This document shows, piece after piece, positions 7,686 to 15,768 of a stretch of 40,962 nucleotides of DNA. The translations under genes were made by a program, and so were the position numbers. The notes beneath the pieces are model-generated. The model saw nothing but the letters and a program-made list of their open reading frames with translations, made no database searches and had not been told where the DNA came from. Location of the stretch: positions 1 through 40,962 of the forward strand of contig CAKTFS010000018.1 of assembly GCA_934561115.1 (NCBI GenBank). The letters run 5' to 3'. The DNA comes from an uncultured Faecalibacterium sp. (GTDB lineage: Bacteria; Bacillota; Clostridia; Oscillospirales; Ruminococcaceae). How positions within the stretch are numbered: the stretch's first letter is position 1; every line of letters starts with the position of its first letter.

Positions 7686-9211
7686 CCCGCTCTCCTTTTT
7701 AAGATCTCCAGCCCGCGCCGCTTCAGTGCTGCGTACTCCGCACTGCCACGGTAGAACAGCACGATCACTCCTGCAAACACAGCTGTATAAAGCACACCGT
7801 CCAGAACAAAAACGCCGAAATTGCTCACCGGGAAGCGCCGCACCCAAAGCATAGCTGCCGCCGAGACCGCTGCCGTAAGCAGCAGCCGCTTCAGATACTC
7901 TGCAAAATAAGCCCGCAGCTTTTTCTGCCATGCATCCTGAACGCCATACTTCAAAAAGATGTAGGGTTCTACCCAGGCACAGGTACACAGCGTGCTGATG
8001 ATAGTGCCCCCGATAATGCCGGCCACGCCGTACCGCTGCACCAGCACAAGGGAGACCACCAGATTGATGATGGACTCCGCCACGGCCTTATAACGGTCGT
8101 TCCAGAACAGCCCCATGACTTCCCGGAACAACAGGTTCGTCTGCCGCATCCGCGAGATATAGAACTCTGTCACGATGATCACCACGGTGGTCATCGGAAA
8201 ACAGTATTCTCCGCCAAACAGCAGGGCGATCAGCGGGTTGAACAGCATCATCAGCCCGCCGGTCAGGTAGGCGGACTGCACAAAAAAGAGAAAGTCCATC
8301 TCTTTATACACCCGATACAGCCGGTCAGAGTTTTCCAGCGCTGCAAAATTGCCCACACTGCCGGAAAAAGCCGTGGCAAACTTATTCAGCAGGTTGTTCA
8401 GCGCATTGAGCACCAGCCGGTAATTGGAGTAAAGACCCACCGTTGCCAGTCCGATGAAGGAGGACATCAGCAGGCTGTCCGTGTTGCGCACGATGACGGT
8501 GGCCAGCTTGTGCATACTCATGGCGCCGATGTTTTTCAGGATGCCGTTCCGTTCCTCCCTGTCCGGCAGCTCCCGGCATTCCTTCAGGTAGGGAAATTCC
8601 TTATCCACCATGCGGGAAACTATCATGTTGGGCAAAAACTGCACCACCTGCTGTACCGCCAGATACAGGATAAAGTTGCCTGTCAGCAGCAGCACCGCGA
8701 TCTGTAAGACTGTCTTTATGCACTCGCATACTATATTCCATCCGGCCCGGATATACCCTTTCTGGTAGGCCTGATAGATAGAGCCCTTATAGTTCAGCAG
8801 ATAGGAGCTTGCTGAGCCGAGCACATACATCATGTAGATCAGGGTAATATGCTCGATGCCCTCGCCGCCCTTGATGAGGTGCGGCAGAAACGGCAGCAGC
8901 ACCAGCCCGAACAGCAGCACCGAGGCTGCCACCGCCCGGTACATCCATTTGTAAAGGTTCATCAGCCGTGCCAGCTTCTGCTCGTCATCCCGGGCGGCCG
9001 GCTCGTACATACTGAACACCATGGCCGTACCGATGCCCAGCTCCGCAAAATTAAGGATGCTGAGCACATCGGTAAACAGGCCGTTGACACCCAGATAGGC
9101 TGCTGAAAGGCAGCGGATGAATACCATCCGGCTGATGAAGGAAAGCAGCATCGTAAAAAATTGACCGCCGATGTTGACCAGCATATTGATAAGCGTATAG
9201 CGTGTTCTCAT
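7682..9211 (-). CDS. Polysaccharide flippase, PST/MATE-like (Wzx type)
   Basis: A 509-aa polytopic membrane protein with about 12-14 hydrophobic helices. The N-terminus (INMLVNIGGQFFTMLLSFISRMVFIRCL) is typical of polysaccharide biosynthesis flippases, and the loop GLYSNYRLVLNALNNLLNKFATAF matches this family. These proteins move lipid-linked oligosaccharide across the membrane. The ATG at 9211 is preceded by GAGAAAG. It sits between two GT2 genes, overlapping the downstream one by 4 nt, so the three probably make and export one cell-surface glycan. Confidence 0.9.
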   Translation of the reverse strand: MRTRYTLINMLVNIGGQFFTMLLSFISRMVFIRCLSAAYLGVNGLFTDVLSILNFAELGIGTAMVFSMYEPAARDDEQKLARLMNLYKWMYRAVAASVLLFGLVLLPFLPHLIKGGEGIEHITLIYMMYVLGSASSYLLNYKGSIYQAYQKGYIRAGWNIVCECIKTVLQIAVLLLTGNFILYLAVQQVVQFLPNMIVSRMVDKEFPYLKECRELPDREERNGILKNIGAMSMHKLATVIVRNTDSLLMSSFIGLATVGLYSNYRLVLNALNNLLNKFATAFSGSVGNFAALENSDRLYRVYKEMDFLFFVQSAYLTGGLMMLFNPLIALLFGGEYCFPMTTVVIIVTEFYISRMRQTNLLFREVMGLFWNDRYKAVAESIINLVVSLVLVQRYGVAGIIGGTIISTLCTCAWVEPYIFLKYGVQDAWQKKLRAYFAEYLKRLLLTAAVSAAAMLWVRRFPVSNFGVFVLDGVLYTAVFAGVIVLFYRGSAEYAALKRRGLEILKRRAG

Positions 9212-9228
9212 GCGTTTTCTCTTTCTCC

Positions 9229-10218
9229 TCAGCCCTTGAGCTCCCGCAGCCGGCTGTATGTCTGCGGGAAGCGCCACAGCAGCCAGCTTTGCAGCCAAAG
9301 CCCGCCCGGGACGGCGCAGTACCGCCGGGTGCGGCTGACCACCTCAAACTGCATCCGCAGCATTTCCCGGCTGCGGGGTGCCTTGCGCAGCGCCGGGGGC
9401 AGCTGACGGTACACCCGGCTCACACTGCCCATCGTGAATCTTGCCGCATTTGCCAGCGCATCGTATGCCTCGTTTTCCACAAGGCAGTCCCAATACCGCT
9501 GTGCCGCCTCGGCAGCATCAAAATGATGCAGTGTTTTGCTGTCGTTCATAATGCTGCCGCCGCGCTGCACATAATAATACAGCGCCTTTGGCACCACCAC
9601 GGCCTTCTGGATCTGCAAACAGATCTTCGGGATCAGAAAAAGATCCTCGTTCAGCTTACCCTCCGGGTAGCGCAGCTGTGCAAAGACAGCGCGGCGGTAC
9701 AGCTTGTTCCACGCAGGCTGTGCCATCGTATTCGTGGCTCTTTTCAGCAGTTCCCGCCCGGTAAAGATCCGCTGTGCAAGCCCGGTGTACGGCGGCAGGC
9801 AGGGTGTGCCTGCCTCGTCCACCGCAGCGTAATCGCACAGGGCAAGGTCTGCCCCGGTGCTTTGCACAGCCTTGTACAGTGCTTCGTACATTTCCGGCGC
9901 AATGTAGTCGTCCGAGTCCACAAAGCCGATCCACGCGCCTTTTGCCGCGTCCAGCCCGGCATTGCGGGCGGCAGAAAGTCCCCCGTTTTTCTGGTGGATC
10001 ACCCGGATGCGGGCATCCTTCGCGGCAGCGGCATCACACAGCGCCGGGCAATCGTCCGGCGAGCCGTCCTCCACAAGGATCAGCTCAAAGTCCGTAAAGG
10101 TCTGCGCCAGGATGGAATCAATACATTTGGGCAGATAGTTTTCCACCTTGTACACCGGTACGATGATGCTGAGCAGCGGTGCGTTTTTCCCTTCCGGTGC
10201 TCGTTCTCGGTCGCTCAA
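9229..10218 (-). CDS. Family 2 glycosyltransferase
   Basis: A 329-aa enzyme with the GT2 signature: LLSIIVPVYKVENYLPKCIDS, LVEDGSPDD, NGGLSAARNAGLDAAKGAWIGFVDSDD with the DxD motif. The C-terminal half carries Arg-rich segments (SVSRVYRQLPPALRKAPRSR). It is clearly similar to the GT at 6699-7685 in its first 110 residues, which suggests an old duplication with the flippase between the copies. The start at 10218 overlaps the upstream metF-like stop as ATGA. The sugar specificity is unknown. Confidence 0.9.
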   Translation of the reverse strand: MSDRERAPEGKNAPLLSIIVPVYKVENYLPKCIDSILAQTFTDFELILVEDGSPDDCPALCDAAAAKDARIRVIHQKNGGLSAARNAGLDAAKGAWIGFVDSDDYIAPEMYEALYKAVQSTGADLALCDYAAVDEAGTPCLPPYTGLAQRIFTGRELLKRATNTMAQPAWNKLYRRAVFAQLRYPEGKLNEDLFLIPKICLQIQKAVVVPKALYYYVQRGGSIMNDSKTLHHFDAAEAAQRYWDCLVENEAYDALANAARFTMGSVSRVYRQLPPALRKAPRSREMLRMQFEVVSRTRRYCAVPGGLWLQSWLLWRFPQTYSRLRELKG

Positions 10219-11999
10219 TCCGTCACCTCCGTGCGCAGGCGGGCGATCAGCCGCTCCATCAGCGCCACCCGGTTGAAGGGGGTCATCAGGTAAAAGCCGT
10301 CTGCATAGGGTGCAGCCGCCTTGGCAGCCTGCACCGAGACCTCCAAGCCCTGCTCCTCGCCTGCGGCGCGGTCCAGCCCTTCAAACTTCTGGATGATGGT
10401 CTCGTCCACATGGATGCCGTTGACCTCGTTTTCCATAAAGATGGCGTTGCGCTGGCTGACCACCGGCAGGATGCCGGCCAGAATTTTTGCCCGCTCGCCC
10501 AGCGTCTCCCGGGCTTTTTTCAGGTTTTCCACCGCCTGTGCCGACAGCACCGGCTGGGTGAGGAAGCCGCTCATGCCGTTTTCCAGCTTTTCTGCGGCGC
10601 GGCGCAGCTCCACCTCAAAATTGCGGGCATTCAGGTTCAGCGCACCGAACACCGTGATGGGGCTGGGCATCTCCCGCCCTTCTCCGGCCAGCGATACGAT
10701 ATACTGCGCCAGCTTGCGGGAGTTGAACTGGTACACATTTTTCACCTCGTCCCGCTCTGCGGTGGGGATAGGGTCGCCGGTAATGGCCAGCACCTCCCGC
10801 ACGCCCTCGGCGTACAGTCCCAGCAGCAGCGCCTTGGTGGCGTTCAGGTTGCGGTCCCGGCAGGTCATATGGGGCAGCACGTTCATGCCCAGCTCCCGGT
10901 GCACCCGGCAGGCCACAAGCGAGGAATCCATCCGCGCCCGGGCAATGGGGCAGTCTGCAATGGTCAGCAGGTCGGCACCGGCAGCCTGCAGGCGGCGGGC
11001 ACCTTCGAGATAGGCAGTCAGGTCAGCATCCTTGGGGGAATCCAGCTCCACCGCAATGACCTGCTGCCCGGCGCGCAGCTTGCGCAAAAAGGCATCGTCC
11101 GTTTCCACCGCAGGCTTTGCCGCAGCAGCGGGCTTTGCCGCCGGGGCGGCGGGCAGGGTTTCCGGCAGAGCATCCAGCGCGGTGCGCAGGGCAGCAATGT
11201 GCTGCGGCGTTGTGCCGCAGCAGCCGCCCAGAATGCGCACACCCTCGGCGGCAAGGCGGCTCAGCTCCCGGGCAAAATACTCCGGCTTGCCCTGATAGCG
11301 CACCTGTGCCCGCGCCACCACCGGGTAGCCCGCATTGGGCATGACCGAAAGCGGCAGTCCCGCATCCCCCAGCTGCTGCACCAGTGCCCGCATCGCGCCC
11401 GGGGCGGACACGCAGTTCAGACCCACGGCATCCACCACGCCGCTCTGCGCCATGCAGCGCACAAGCTCGGCGCAGTAGCGGCCCTCGCGGGTGTAGCCGT
11501 CCGGCAGCACCGCAAAGGAAACCAGCACAAAGGCCTCCGGCACGGTCTGCTTCAGCGCACGAATCGCTTCCAGCACGCCGTCCTCAGCACTCAGGGTCTC
11601 GAACAGAAAATTCCGCGCGCCCAGCAGCGCAAAGCGCTTTGCTACGGCAAGATACACCTGTGCCGCCGGGAGGTTCTCGGTATCCGGCGCAGGGCCAAGG
11701 TCGGCAAACACTGCCGCGCCGGTCTCCCCGGCAGCCTTTGCTGCCAGCTGCCAGCCCGCATCTGCCAGCTGCTCCCAGCCCGGCTGCTGCGCCGCCGCCA
11801 GGCGCGGCAGGCTGAAGGTATTGGTCTTGATGGCGTCCGCTCCGGCGGCAAGATACGCCCGGTGCACCGCCAGAATGCCCTCGGGGTCGGTCAGGTTTGC
11901 CTGTTCGCACTCCTGCCCGGGCTTTGCTTTATAATAGGTACCCATGCCGCCATCGAACAGCAGCGGCCGCTGGGCTAACAGTTTGCGCACATCTAACAT
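10215..11999 (-). CDS. Bifunctional homocysteine S-methyltransferase / methylenetetrahydrofolate reductase
   Basis: A 594-aa fusion. The N-terminal half is a zinc-dependent homocysteine methyltransferase: LLFDGGMGTYYKAK at the start, DAIKTNTFS, LNCVSAPG (about residue 194) and GGCCGTTPQHI (about 256-266) with the zinc-binding cysteines. From about residue 295 a MetF-like TIM barrel follows (VIAVELDSPKDADL, LPHMTCRDRN, VLAITGDP). It resembles Bacillus YitJ, linking CH2-THF reduction to methionine formation. The ATG at 11999 is chosen for the GGGAAGGAAAAG upstream; an earlier ATG (12032) has no such site. It heads the operon with the surface-glycan genes, an unusual partnership. Confidence 0.92.
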   Translation of the reverse strand: MLDVRKLLAQRPLLFDGGMGTYYKAKPGQECEQANLTDPEGILAVHRAYLAAGADAIKTNTFSLPRLAAAQQPGWEQLADAGWQLAAKAAGETGAAVFADLGPAPDTENLPAAQVYLAVAKRFALLGARNFLFETLSAEDGVLEAIRALKQTVPEAFVLVSFAVLPDGYTREGRYCAELVRCMAQSGVVDAVGLNCVSAPGAMRALVQQLGDAGLPLSVMPNAGYPVVARAQVRYQGKPEYFARELSRLAAEGVRILGGCCGTTPQHIAALRTALDALPETLPAAPAAKPAAAAKPAVETDDAFLRKLRAGQQVIAVELDSPKDADLTAYLEGARRLQAAGADLLTIADCPIARARMDSSLVACRVHRELGMNVLPHMTCRDRNLNATKALLLGLYAEGVREVLAITGDPIPTAERDEVKNVYQFNSRKLAQYIVSLAGEGREMPSPITVFGALNLNARNFEVELRRAAEKLENGMSGFLTQPVLSAQAVENLKKARETLGERAKILAGILPVVSQRNAIFMENEVNGIHVDETIIQKFEGLDRAAGEEQGLEVSVQAAKAAAPYADGFYLMTPFNRVALMERLIARLRTEVTD

Positions 12000-12085
12000 C
12001 GGTACTTTTCCTTCCCTATAAAAAGATTTCATCTTTCAGTTTATCGTAGTTCACCCATCCGGTCAAGCGGTTTTCTTGATTTCAC

Positions 12086-12114
12086 TTGCGGCGCGGCTAT
12101 TTTTGTGCTATCTT
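12086..12114 (+). promoter_or_regulatory. Sigma-A promoter of the GNAT-hflX operon
   Basis: TTGCGG (12086-12091), a 17-bp spacer and TATCTT (12109-12114) with an upstream TGC extension. It lies 36 bp before the acetyltransferase start. Confidence 0.6.
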
Positions 12115-12149
12115 AGGAATAACTTTTTATAAAAGGGAGAGGATGGATC

Positions 12150-12758
12150 ATGCGCCACACCGGCACATCTGAACTGGAGACTGACCGTCTGCTGCTGCGC
12201 CGCCTGCTGCCGCAGGATGCCCCGCAGATGTACGAAAACTGGGCAAATGACCCGGCTGTGACCCGGTTTTTGCGCTGGGAGCCGCACAAAAGCCCCGCCG
12301 AGACCCGGGAACTGCTTTCGGCGTGGGCGGAGCTGTATCCGAACCCGGATTATTACCAGTGGGCCATGGTGGAAAAGGCCACCGGACAGGTGTTCGGCTC
12401 TATCTCCGTATACAATGCCCTGCTGGGCGAGCCGCAGCAGAAGGCCAAATGGCCGGGGCTGGATCTTTCCGGCGGCATCTGGGAGCCGGGCTATTGCATC
12501 GGACAGAAGTGGTGGGGCAAGGGCTTTACCACCGAAGCGCTGCAGGCCGTGGTAGACTTCTGGTTCAGGCAGGTGGGCGGTGCATTCCTCACCTGCTGCC
12601 ACGCGGTGCAGAACCCTGCCAGCGGCCGTGTGATGGAAAAGGCCGGTTTTGTGTACCACCACAACGACGTTTACCACAAATTTGACGGCACGCCGGTGGA
12701 ATGCCGGTGCTATCTGCTGACAAAAGAGCACTATGATAACAGAAAGGACTTACTTTGA
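12150..12758 (+). CDS. GNAT family N-acetyltransferase (RimJ/RimL type)
   Basis: A 202-aa acetyltransferase of the RimJ/RimL subgroup. The opening LETDRLLLRRLLPQDAPQMYENWANDP is diagnostic. The acetyl-CoA region is GYCIGQKWWGKGFTTEALQAV (about residues 116-136), and NPASGRVMEKAGF is the closing motif. It should move an acetyl group from acetyl-CoA to an amine, possibly a protein N-terminus or small molecule; the target is unknown. The start has GGGAGAGG upstream. Its stop overlaps the TTG start of hflX (TTGA), so the two are likely translationally coupled. Confidence 0.88.
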   Translation: MRHTGTSELETDRLLLRRLLPQDAPQMYENWANDPAVTRFLRWEPHKSPAETRELLSAWAELYPNPDYYQWAMVEKATGQVFGSISVYNALLGEPQQKAKWPGLDLSGGIWEPGYCIGQKWWGKGFTTEALQAVVDFWFRQVGGAFLTCCHAVQNPASGRVMEKAGFVYHHNDVYHKFDGTPVECRCYLLTKEHYDNRKDLL

Positions 12759-14020
12759 GCGAGCTTTATGATATTCTGACCGAGACCCCTCCCACAAAGG
12801 TGGTGCTGCTGGCACTGGATCAGGGGCTTTGGGACTGCGAGCGCAGTCTGGCAGAGCTTTCTGCCCTGTGCGAGGCCAACCACATGGAAGCCGTGGCGCA
12901 GATTACCCAGAAGCGCCAGACCCCGGAGACCGGCATCGTGCTGGGCAGCGGCAAGCTGGAAGAAGCCTCCCTTGCCGCCCAGACGCTGGGCGCGGAATGC
13001 GCTGTATTTGACGGCGAACTGACCGGCAGCCAGATCCGCAACATCTCCAATGCGCTGGGCGGGCTGGAGGTCATCGACCGCACCATGCTGATCTTGGAAA
13101 TTTTCCGCAGCCGCGCCGTGACCAACGAGGGCAAGCTGCAGACCGAGCTGGCGCTGCTGCGCTACCGTCTGCCCCGCCTGCAGGGCATGGGCGAAGCACT
13201 GAGCCGTCAGGGCGGCGGCGGTGGCGGCGGCGGCGGTGCCCGCCGCGGTGCCGGCGAGACCAAGCTGGAGCTGGACCGCCGTCATGTACACGCCCGCATT
13301 GATGCGCTGGCCGAAAAGCTGGCCGAGATGGAAAAACGCCGGGGCGAGAGCCGCAAGGCCCGCGCCAAGACCGGAATGCCGGTGGTAAGCCTTGTGGGCT
13401 ACACCAACGTTGGCAAATCCAGCCTGATGAACGCCCTGTGCGGCCCCAGCGTAGCCGAGGCCGATATGCTGTTTGCCACACTGGACCCCACCAGCCGCAA
13501 GCTGGTGCTGCCCAGCGGCATGGCGGTGCTGCTGGTGGACACGGTCGGCTTTGTGTCCCGCCTGCCCCACAATCTGGTGGAAGCCTTCAAGTCCACGCTG
13601 GAAGAGGCCGCATGGTCGGATGTGATCGTCCGGGTGGCAGATGCCGGGGACGACCAGCGCGAGGAACAGCTTTCCGTCACCGACGAGGTGCTTGACGGGC
13701 TGGACTGCGCCGACATCCCGCGCCTGACCGTGTACAACAAGTGCGACAAGCCCAACACCCTGAGCTTTGACCCCGATATCCTGCTGACCAGCGCCAAGAC
13801 CGGCTACGGGCTGGACAAGCTGCTGCAAAAGCTGGACGAGGTGCTCAGCGACCGGGTGCACACCATCCGGGTGCTGCTGCCTTACGACAAGCTGGGGCTT
13901 GCCGCCCCCATGCGGGAGCGCGGCAGCGTACAGGTGGAGGAATACCGGGAGGACGGGCTGTATCTGGAAGGCATCGTCAAGACCGAGGACCTGCACTGCT
14001 TTGAGGGTTATCTGGTCTGA
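12755..14020 (+). CDS. hflX: GTPase HflX
   Basis: A 421-aa ribosome-associated GTPase. The N-terminal HflX domain (GIVLGSGKLEEASL, ECAVFDGELTGSQIRNI) leads to the linker ETKLELDRRHV. The G domain follows: G1 GYTNVGKSSLMNAL (about residue 214), FATLDPTSR, G3 DTVGFVSRLPHNLVEAF, G4 NKCDKPN. HflX splits stalled or hibernating ribosomes under stress. The start is a TTG preceded by AAAGGA, inside the acetyltransferase stop. A run of nine glycines (about residues 153-161), encoded by repeated GGC/GGT, replaces the usual short Gly-rich linker and could vary in length by slippage. Confidence 0.93.
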   Translation: MSELYDILTETPPTKVVLLALDQGLWDCERSLAELSALCEANHMEAVAQITQKRQTPETGIVLGSGKLEEASLAAQTLGAECAVFDGELTGSQIRNISNALGGLEVIDRTMLILEIFRSRAVTNEGKLQTELALLRYRLPRLQGMGEALSRQGGGGGGGGGARRGAGETKLELDRRHVHARIDALAEKLAEMEKRRGESRKARAKTGMPVVSLVGYTNVGKSSLMNALCGPSVAEADMLFATLDPTSRKLVLPSGMAVLLVDTVGFVSRLPHNLVEAFKSTLEEAAWSDVIVRVADAGDDQREEQLSVTDEVLDGLDCADIPRLTVYNKCDKPNTLSFDPDILLTSAKTGYGLDKLLQKLDEVLSDRVHTIRVLLPYDKLGLAAPMRERGSVQVEEYREDGLYLEGIVKTEDLHCFEGYLV

Positions 14021-14031
14021 TAGGCGTATAC

Positions 14032-14136
14032 GATTTAAATAGCCTCCGCTGCGCTCTGGCTATAATCAGCGGAATAGTATTTTGATATAGAGCAAGCCCG
14101 GAAAGTCTGCGGACTTTCCGGGCTTGCATTTTCACG
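14032..14136 (+). repeat. Composite intergenic hairpin element, copy A
   Basis: First of three copies in the window (others 18912-19017 minus and 20791-20890 plus). It begins with GATTTAAAT, then a head containing GCCTCCGC, GCTCTGGCTATA and AGCGGAAT. After about 60 bp comes a perfect 16-bp stem (14092-14107 with 14112-14127) with loop TGCG closed by C-G, a UNCG-type tetraloop in RNA. It ends ATTTTCACG. It follows hflX by 11 bp and may also act as its terminator. Confidence 0.8.
14092..14131 (+). terminator. Probable terminator of hflX (hairpin of copy A)
   Basis: The 16-bp GC-rich stem with a 4-nt loop is followed by ATTTT. The T tract is short, so termination may be partial. Confidence 0.55.
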
Positions 14137-14220
14137 GGTGGGGTCGTGACCGGAAACAGCAGTTTCACTGGGCAAGTACGTTGTCTACCACTGCTTTTTT
14201 ACAAAAAAAAGCCCCAACAA

Positions 14221-14254
14221 ACACAAAAACCCGCCTGGCAGCGGGTTTTTGTGT
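14221..14254. terminator. Bidirectional terminator hairpin
   Basis: A perfect 14-bp stem (14221-14234 with 14241-14254) built on CCCGC/GCGGG with a 6-nt loop. T runs flank the GC core in both directions. On the minus strand it would end the candidate small RNA; a further run of eight T follows on that strand. Confidence 0.8.
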
Positions 14255-14331
14255 ATAGAGGGGTGGGAAAGTATATAAAGTGGTGAATCTCAATATCATT
14301 GGCAGGCTTTTGTGCGTTGCGCTGCCTTGCA
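14222..14331 (-). ncRNA. Candidate small RNA, about 110 nt
   Basis: A minus-strand unit with consensus promoter boxes (14338-14365) and a strong intrinsic terminator (14221-14254) but no convincing coding frame and no ribosome binding site. The predicted transcript contains a C-rich single-strand-like patch, TTTCCCACCCCTC (near 14258-14272), able to pair with GAGG-type Shine-Dalgarno sequences. It is divergent from the Lrp-family gene. I do not recognise it as a known RNA family; it is a prediction from promoter plus terminator only. Confidence 0.5.
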
Positions 14332-14337
14332 TGATGT

Positions 14338-14365
14338 ATTATACCCGTTTTTCTTTTCTTGTCAA
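14338..14365 (-). promoter_or_regulatory. Consensus sigma-A promoter for the candidate small RNA
   Basis: On the minus strand TTGACA (14360-14365), a 16-bp spacer and TATAAT (14338-14343). Both hexamers are perfect. No protein-coding gene lies downstream before the terminator at 14221-14254. Confidence 0.75.
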
Positions 14366-14398
14366 ACAAGATTTTCGGATTTTGCTTTAAAATAACGC

Positions 14399-14427
14399 TT
14401 TACTTTTTTGCAAAAACTTTATATAAT
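14399..14427 (+). promoter_or_regulatory. Sigma-A promoter of the Lrp-family gene
   Basis: TTTACT (14399-14404), a 17-bp spacer and TATAAT (14422-14427). A leader of about 110 nt runs to the ATG at 14545. The gap between hflX and this gene (14021-14544) otherwise holds the repeat element, the candidate small RNA and, at 14158-14200, a weak AGCAGT/ACTGCT hairpin followed by T6. Confidence 0.65.
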
Positions 14428-14544
14428 TAACATAGAATTTCAGAAACGAAATTTTATTCCATTTCCGTGGGTTTGCACAACATAAAAACTTTACTTTCAG
14501 AAAATTTTATACAATCCAACATATTTTTGAAGGAGACTTTTCTT

Positions 14545-14985
14545 ATGGACGATCTTGACCGCAAAATCCTTACCCTTCTGGCCAAAAATGCACGGATGCC
14601 CGTCAAAGAAATTGCGGAGCAGGTATCCCTTACCAGCCCGGCAGTCTCCAGCCGTATCCATAAGCTGGAGACGGACGGCATCATCAGCGGCTATACCGTC
14701 ACACTGAACCGTCCGGCAGACCGGATGTATGTGGATGCGCTCATCAGCCTTTCGGTGGCCCCCTCCAAACAGGATGCTTTTCTGGAGCTGCTGCAGAACA
14801 GCCGCGAGGTGCTGCAGTGCTACCACGTTACCGGTGCGTACACTTTTCTGGTCAAGGTCAGCTGCGGCAGCATGGCACAGCTGGAGCACCTGATTTTGCA
14901 GTTCCAGAAGCTGGGCACTACCAGCACCCAGATCATCCTGTCCACCCCGGTGAACCACGGCGATCTGGACGCTTTGATGCTGTAA
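14545..14985 (+). CDS. Lrp/AsnC family transcriptional regulator
   Basis: A 146-aa regulator. The N-terminal winged helix-turn-helix reads LDRKILTLLAKNARMPVKEIAEQVSLTSPAVSSRIHKLETDGIISGYTV, and the C-terminal RAM (ligand-binding and oligomerisation) domain contains VLQCYHVTGAYTFLVKVSC. Members sense amino acids and act as dimers or octamers. The ATG at 14545 is chosen for GAAGGAGA upstream; the frame stays open further upstream but that part lies beyond the promoter. It is monocistronic as far as can be seen. Its ligand and targets are not evident. Confidence 0.92.
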   Translation: MDDLDRKILTLLAKNARMPVKEIAEQVSLTSPAVSSRIHKLETDGIISGYTVTLNRPADRMYVDALISLSVAPSKQDAFLELLQNSREVLQCYHVTGAYTFLVKVSCGSMAQLEHLILQFQKLGTTSTQIILSTPVNHGDLDALML

Positions 14986-15142
14986 GCAGGCGCTGTTCAT
15001 AAAACTGTTACTTTTTCCCTGCAATTTTGCGGTGCGGTGGTTCGTATCCAGAATAGCAGCCCAAAACCGGCACACACTACCTGTAACGTGCGCGCCCGGC
15101 TGCGCCTTCCACACACAGCACTATGAAAGGAAATGCACTACT

Positions 15143-15700
15143 ATGAAAAAATTCATCGCCGCCCTGCTGGCAGGGCTGACCCTGTTTACTCTGGTGGGCT
15201 GCTCCGGCGGCAGCAAGGCCGACAGCTCTACCCCCAAGGACTACGCCCAGATCATCCACGACGCCCGCAGCGACGAGGACAACGAGTACGATATGATCTT
15301 TACCAAGGGCGAGGACGGCAAGTTTACCGCCATCGACGGTTACAGCGCCGAGTATAAGGCCGACCAGCTGGACGAGGAGATCCGGGACATCCTGATGCCG
15401 CTGCTGAACTTGGAGGACGGCCAGTACACCGCCTTTGCCGCCAGCATTTCCAGCATGATGGTGCGCAGCTACGCCGTAGCCATCGTAAAGCCTGCCGAGG
15501 GCAAGACCGATGAAGTCAAGGCCGCACTGGAAGCCTATGTTGCCAGCGAGCAGCAGTCCATGGAGCACTATCTGGAGGACCAGTACCTCGTGGCCAAGGC
15601 CGCTACCGTCACCGTAGCCCCCACCGGCGAAGTGGTTCTGGTCTGCGCCGAGGATCACGACACCATTCTGGCCAACATCAAAGCCGCTCTCGCAAAATAA
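15143..15700 (+). CDS. Lipoprotein, probable DUF4358 family
   Basis: A 185-aa exported lipoprotein. The signal peptide MKKFIAALLAGLTLFTLVGC ends in a lipobox with the lipidated cysteine at residue 20, followed by a short Gly/Ser linker. The mature domain (ILMPLLNLEDGQYTAF, MMVRSYAVAIVKPAEGKTDEVKAAL) resembles DUF4358 proteins of Clostridia, whose function is unknown. The ATG at 15143 follows AAAGGA and is the only start giving a signal peptide. It stands alone and is followed by a terminator. Confidence 0.82.
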   Translation: MKKFIAALLAGLTLFTLVGCSGGSKADSSTPKDYAQIIHDARSDEDNEYDMIFTKGEDGKFTAIDGYSAEYKADQLDEEIRDILMPLLNLEDGQYTAFAASISSMMVRSYAVAIVKPAEGKTDEVKAALEAYVASEQQSMEHYLEDQYLVAKAATVTVAPTGEVVLVCAEDHDTILANIKAALAK

Positions 15701-15711
15701 TTTTCCCGCAT

Positions 15712-15762
15712 AAACCCCGGCCTTTGCAGTATGTTTCATCTGCAACGGCCGGGGTTTGGTTT
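15712..15762. terminator. Bidirectional terminator between convergent genes
   Basis: An 11-bp stem AAACCCCGGCC with GGCCGGGGTTT (15712-15722 with 15747-15757) and an inner TTGCAG/CTGCAA stem. It is followed by GGTTTTT on the plus strand. It ends the lipoprotein gene and probably the ABC operon on the other strand. Confidence 0.8.
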
Positions 15763-15768
15763 TTATGC

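Noticed and set aside
12731..13996. A 421-codon minus-strand frame opposite hflX
   Set aside because: HflX GTPase motifs fix the coding strand; the antisense product is His/Gln/Ala-rich with no recognisable domain.
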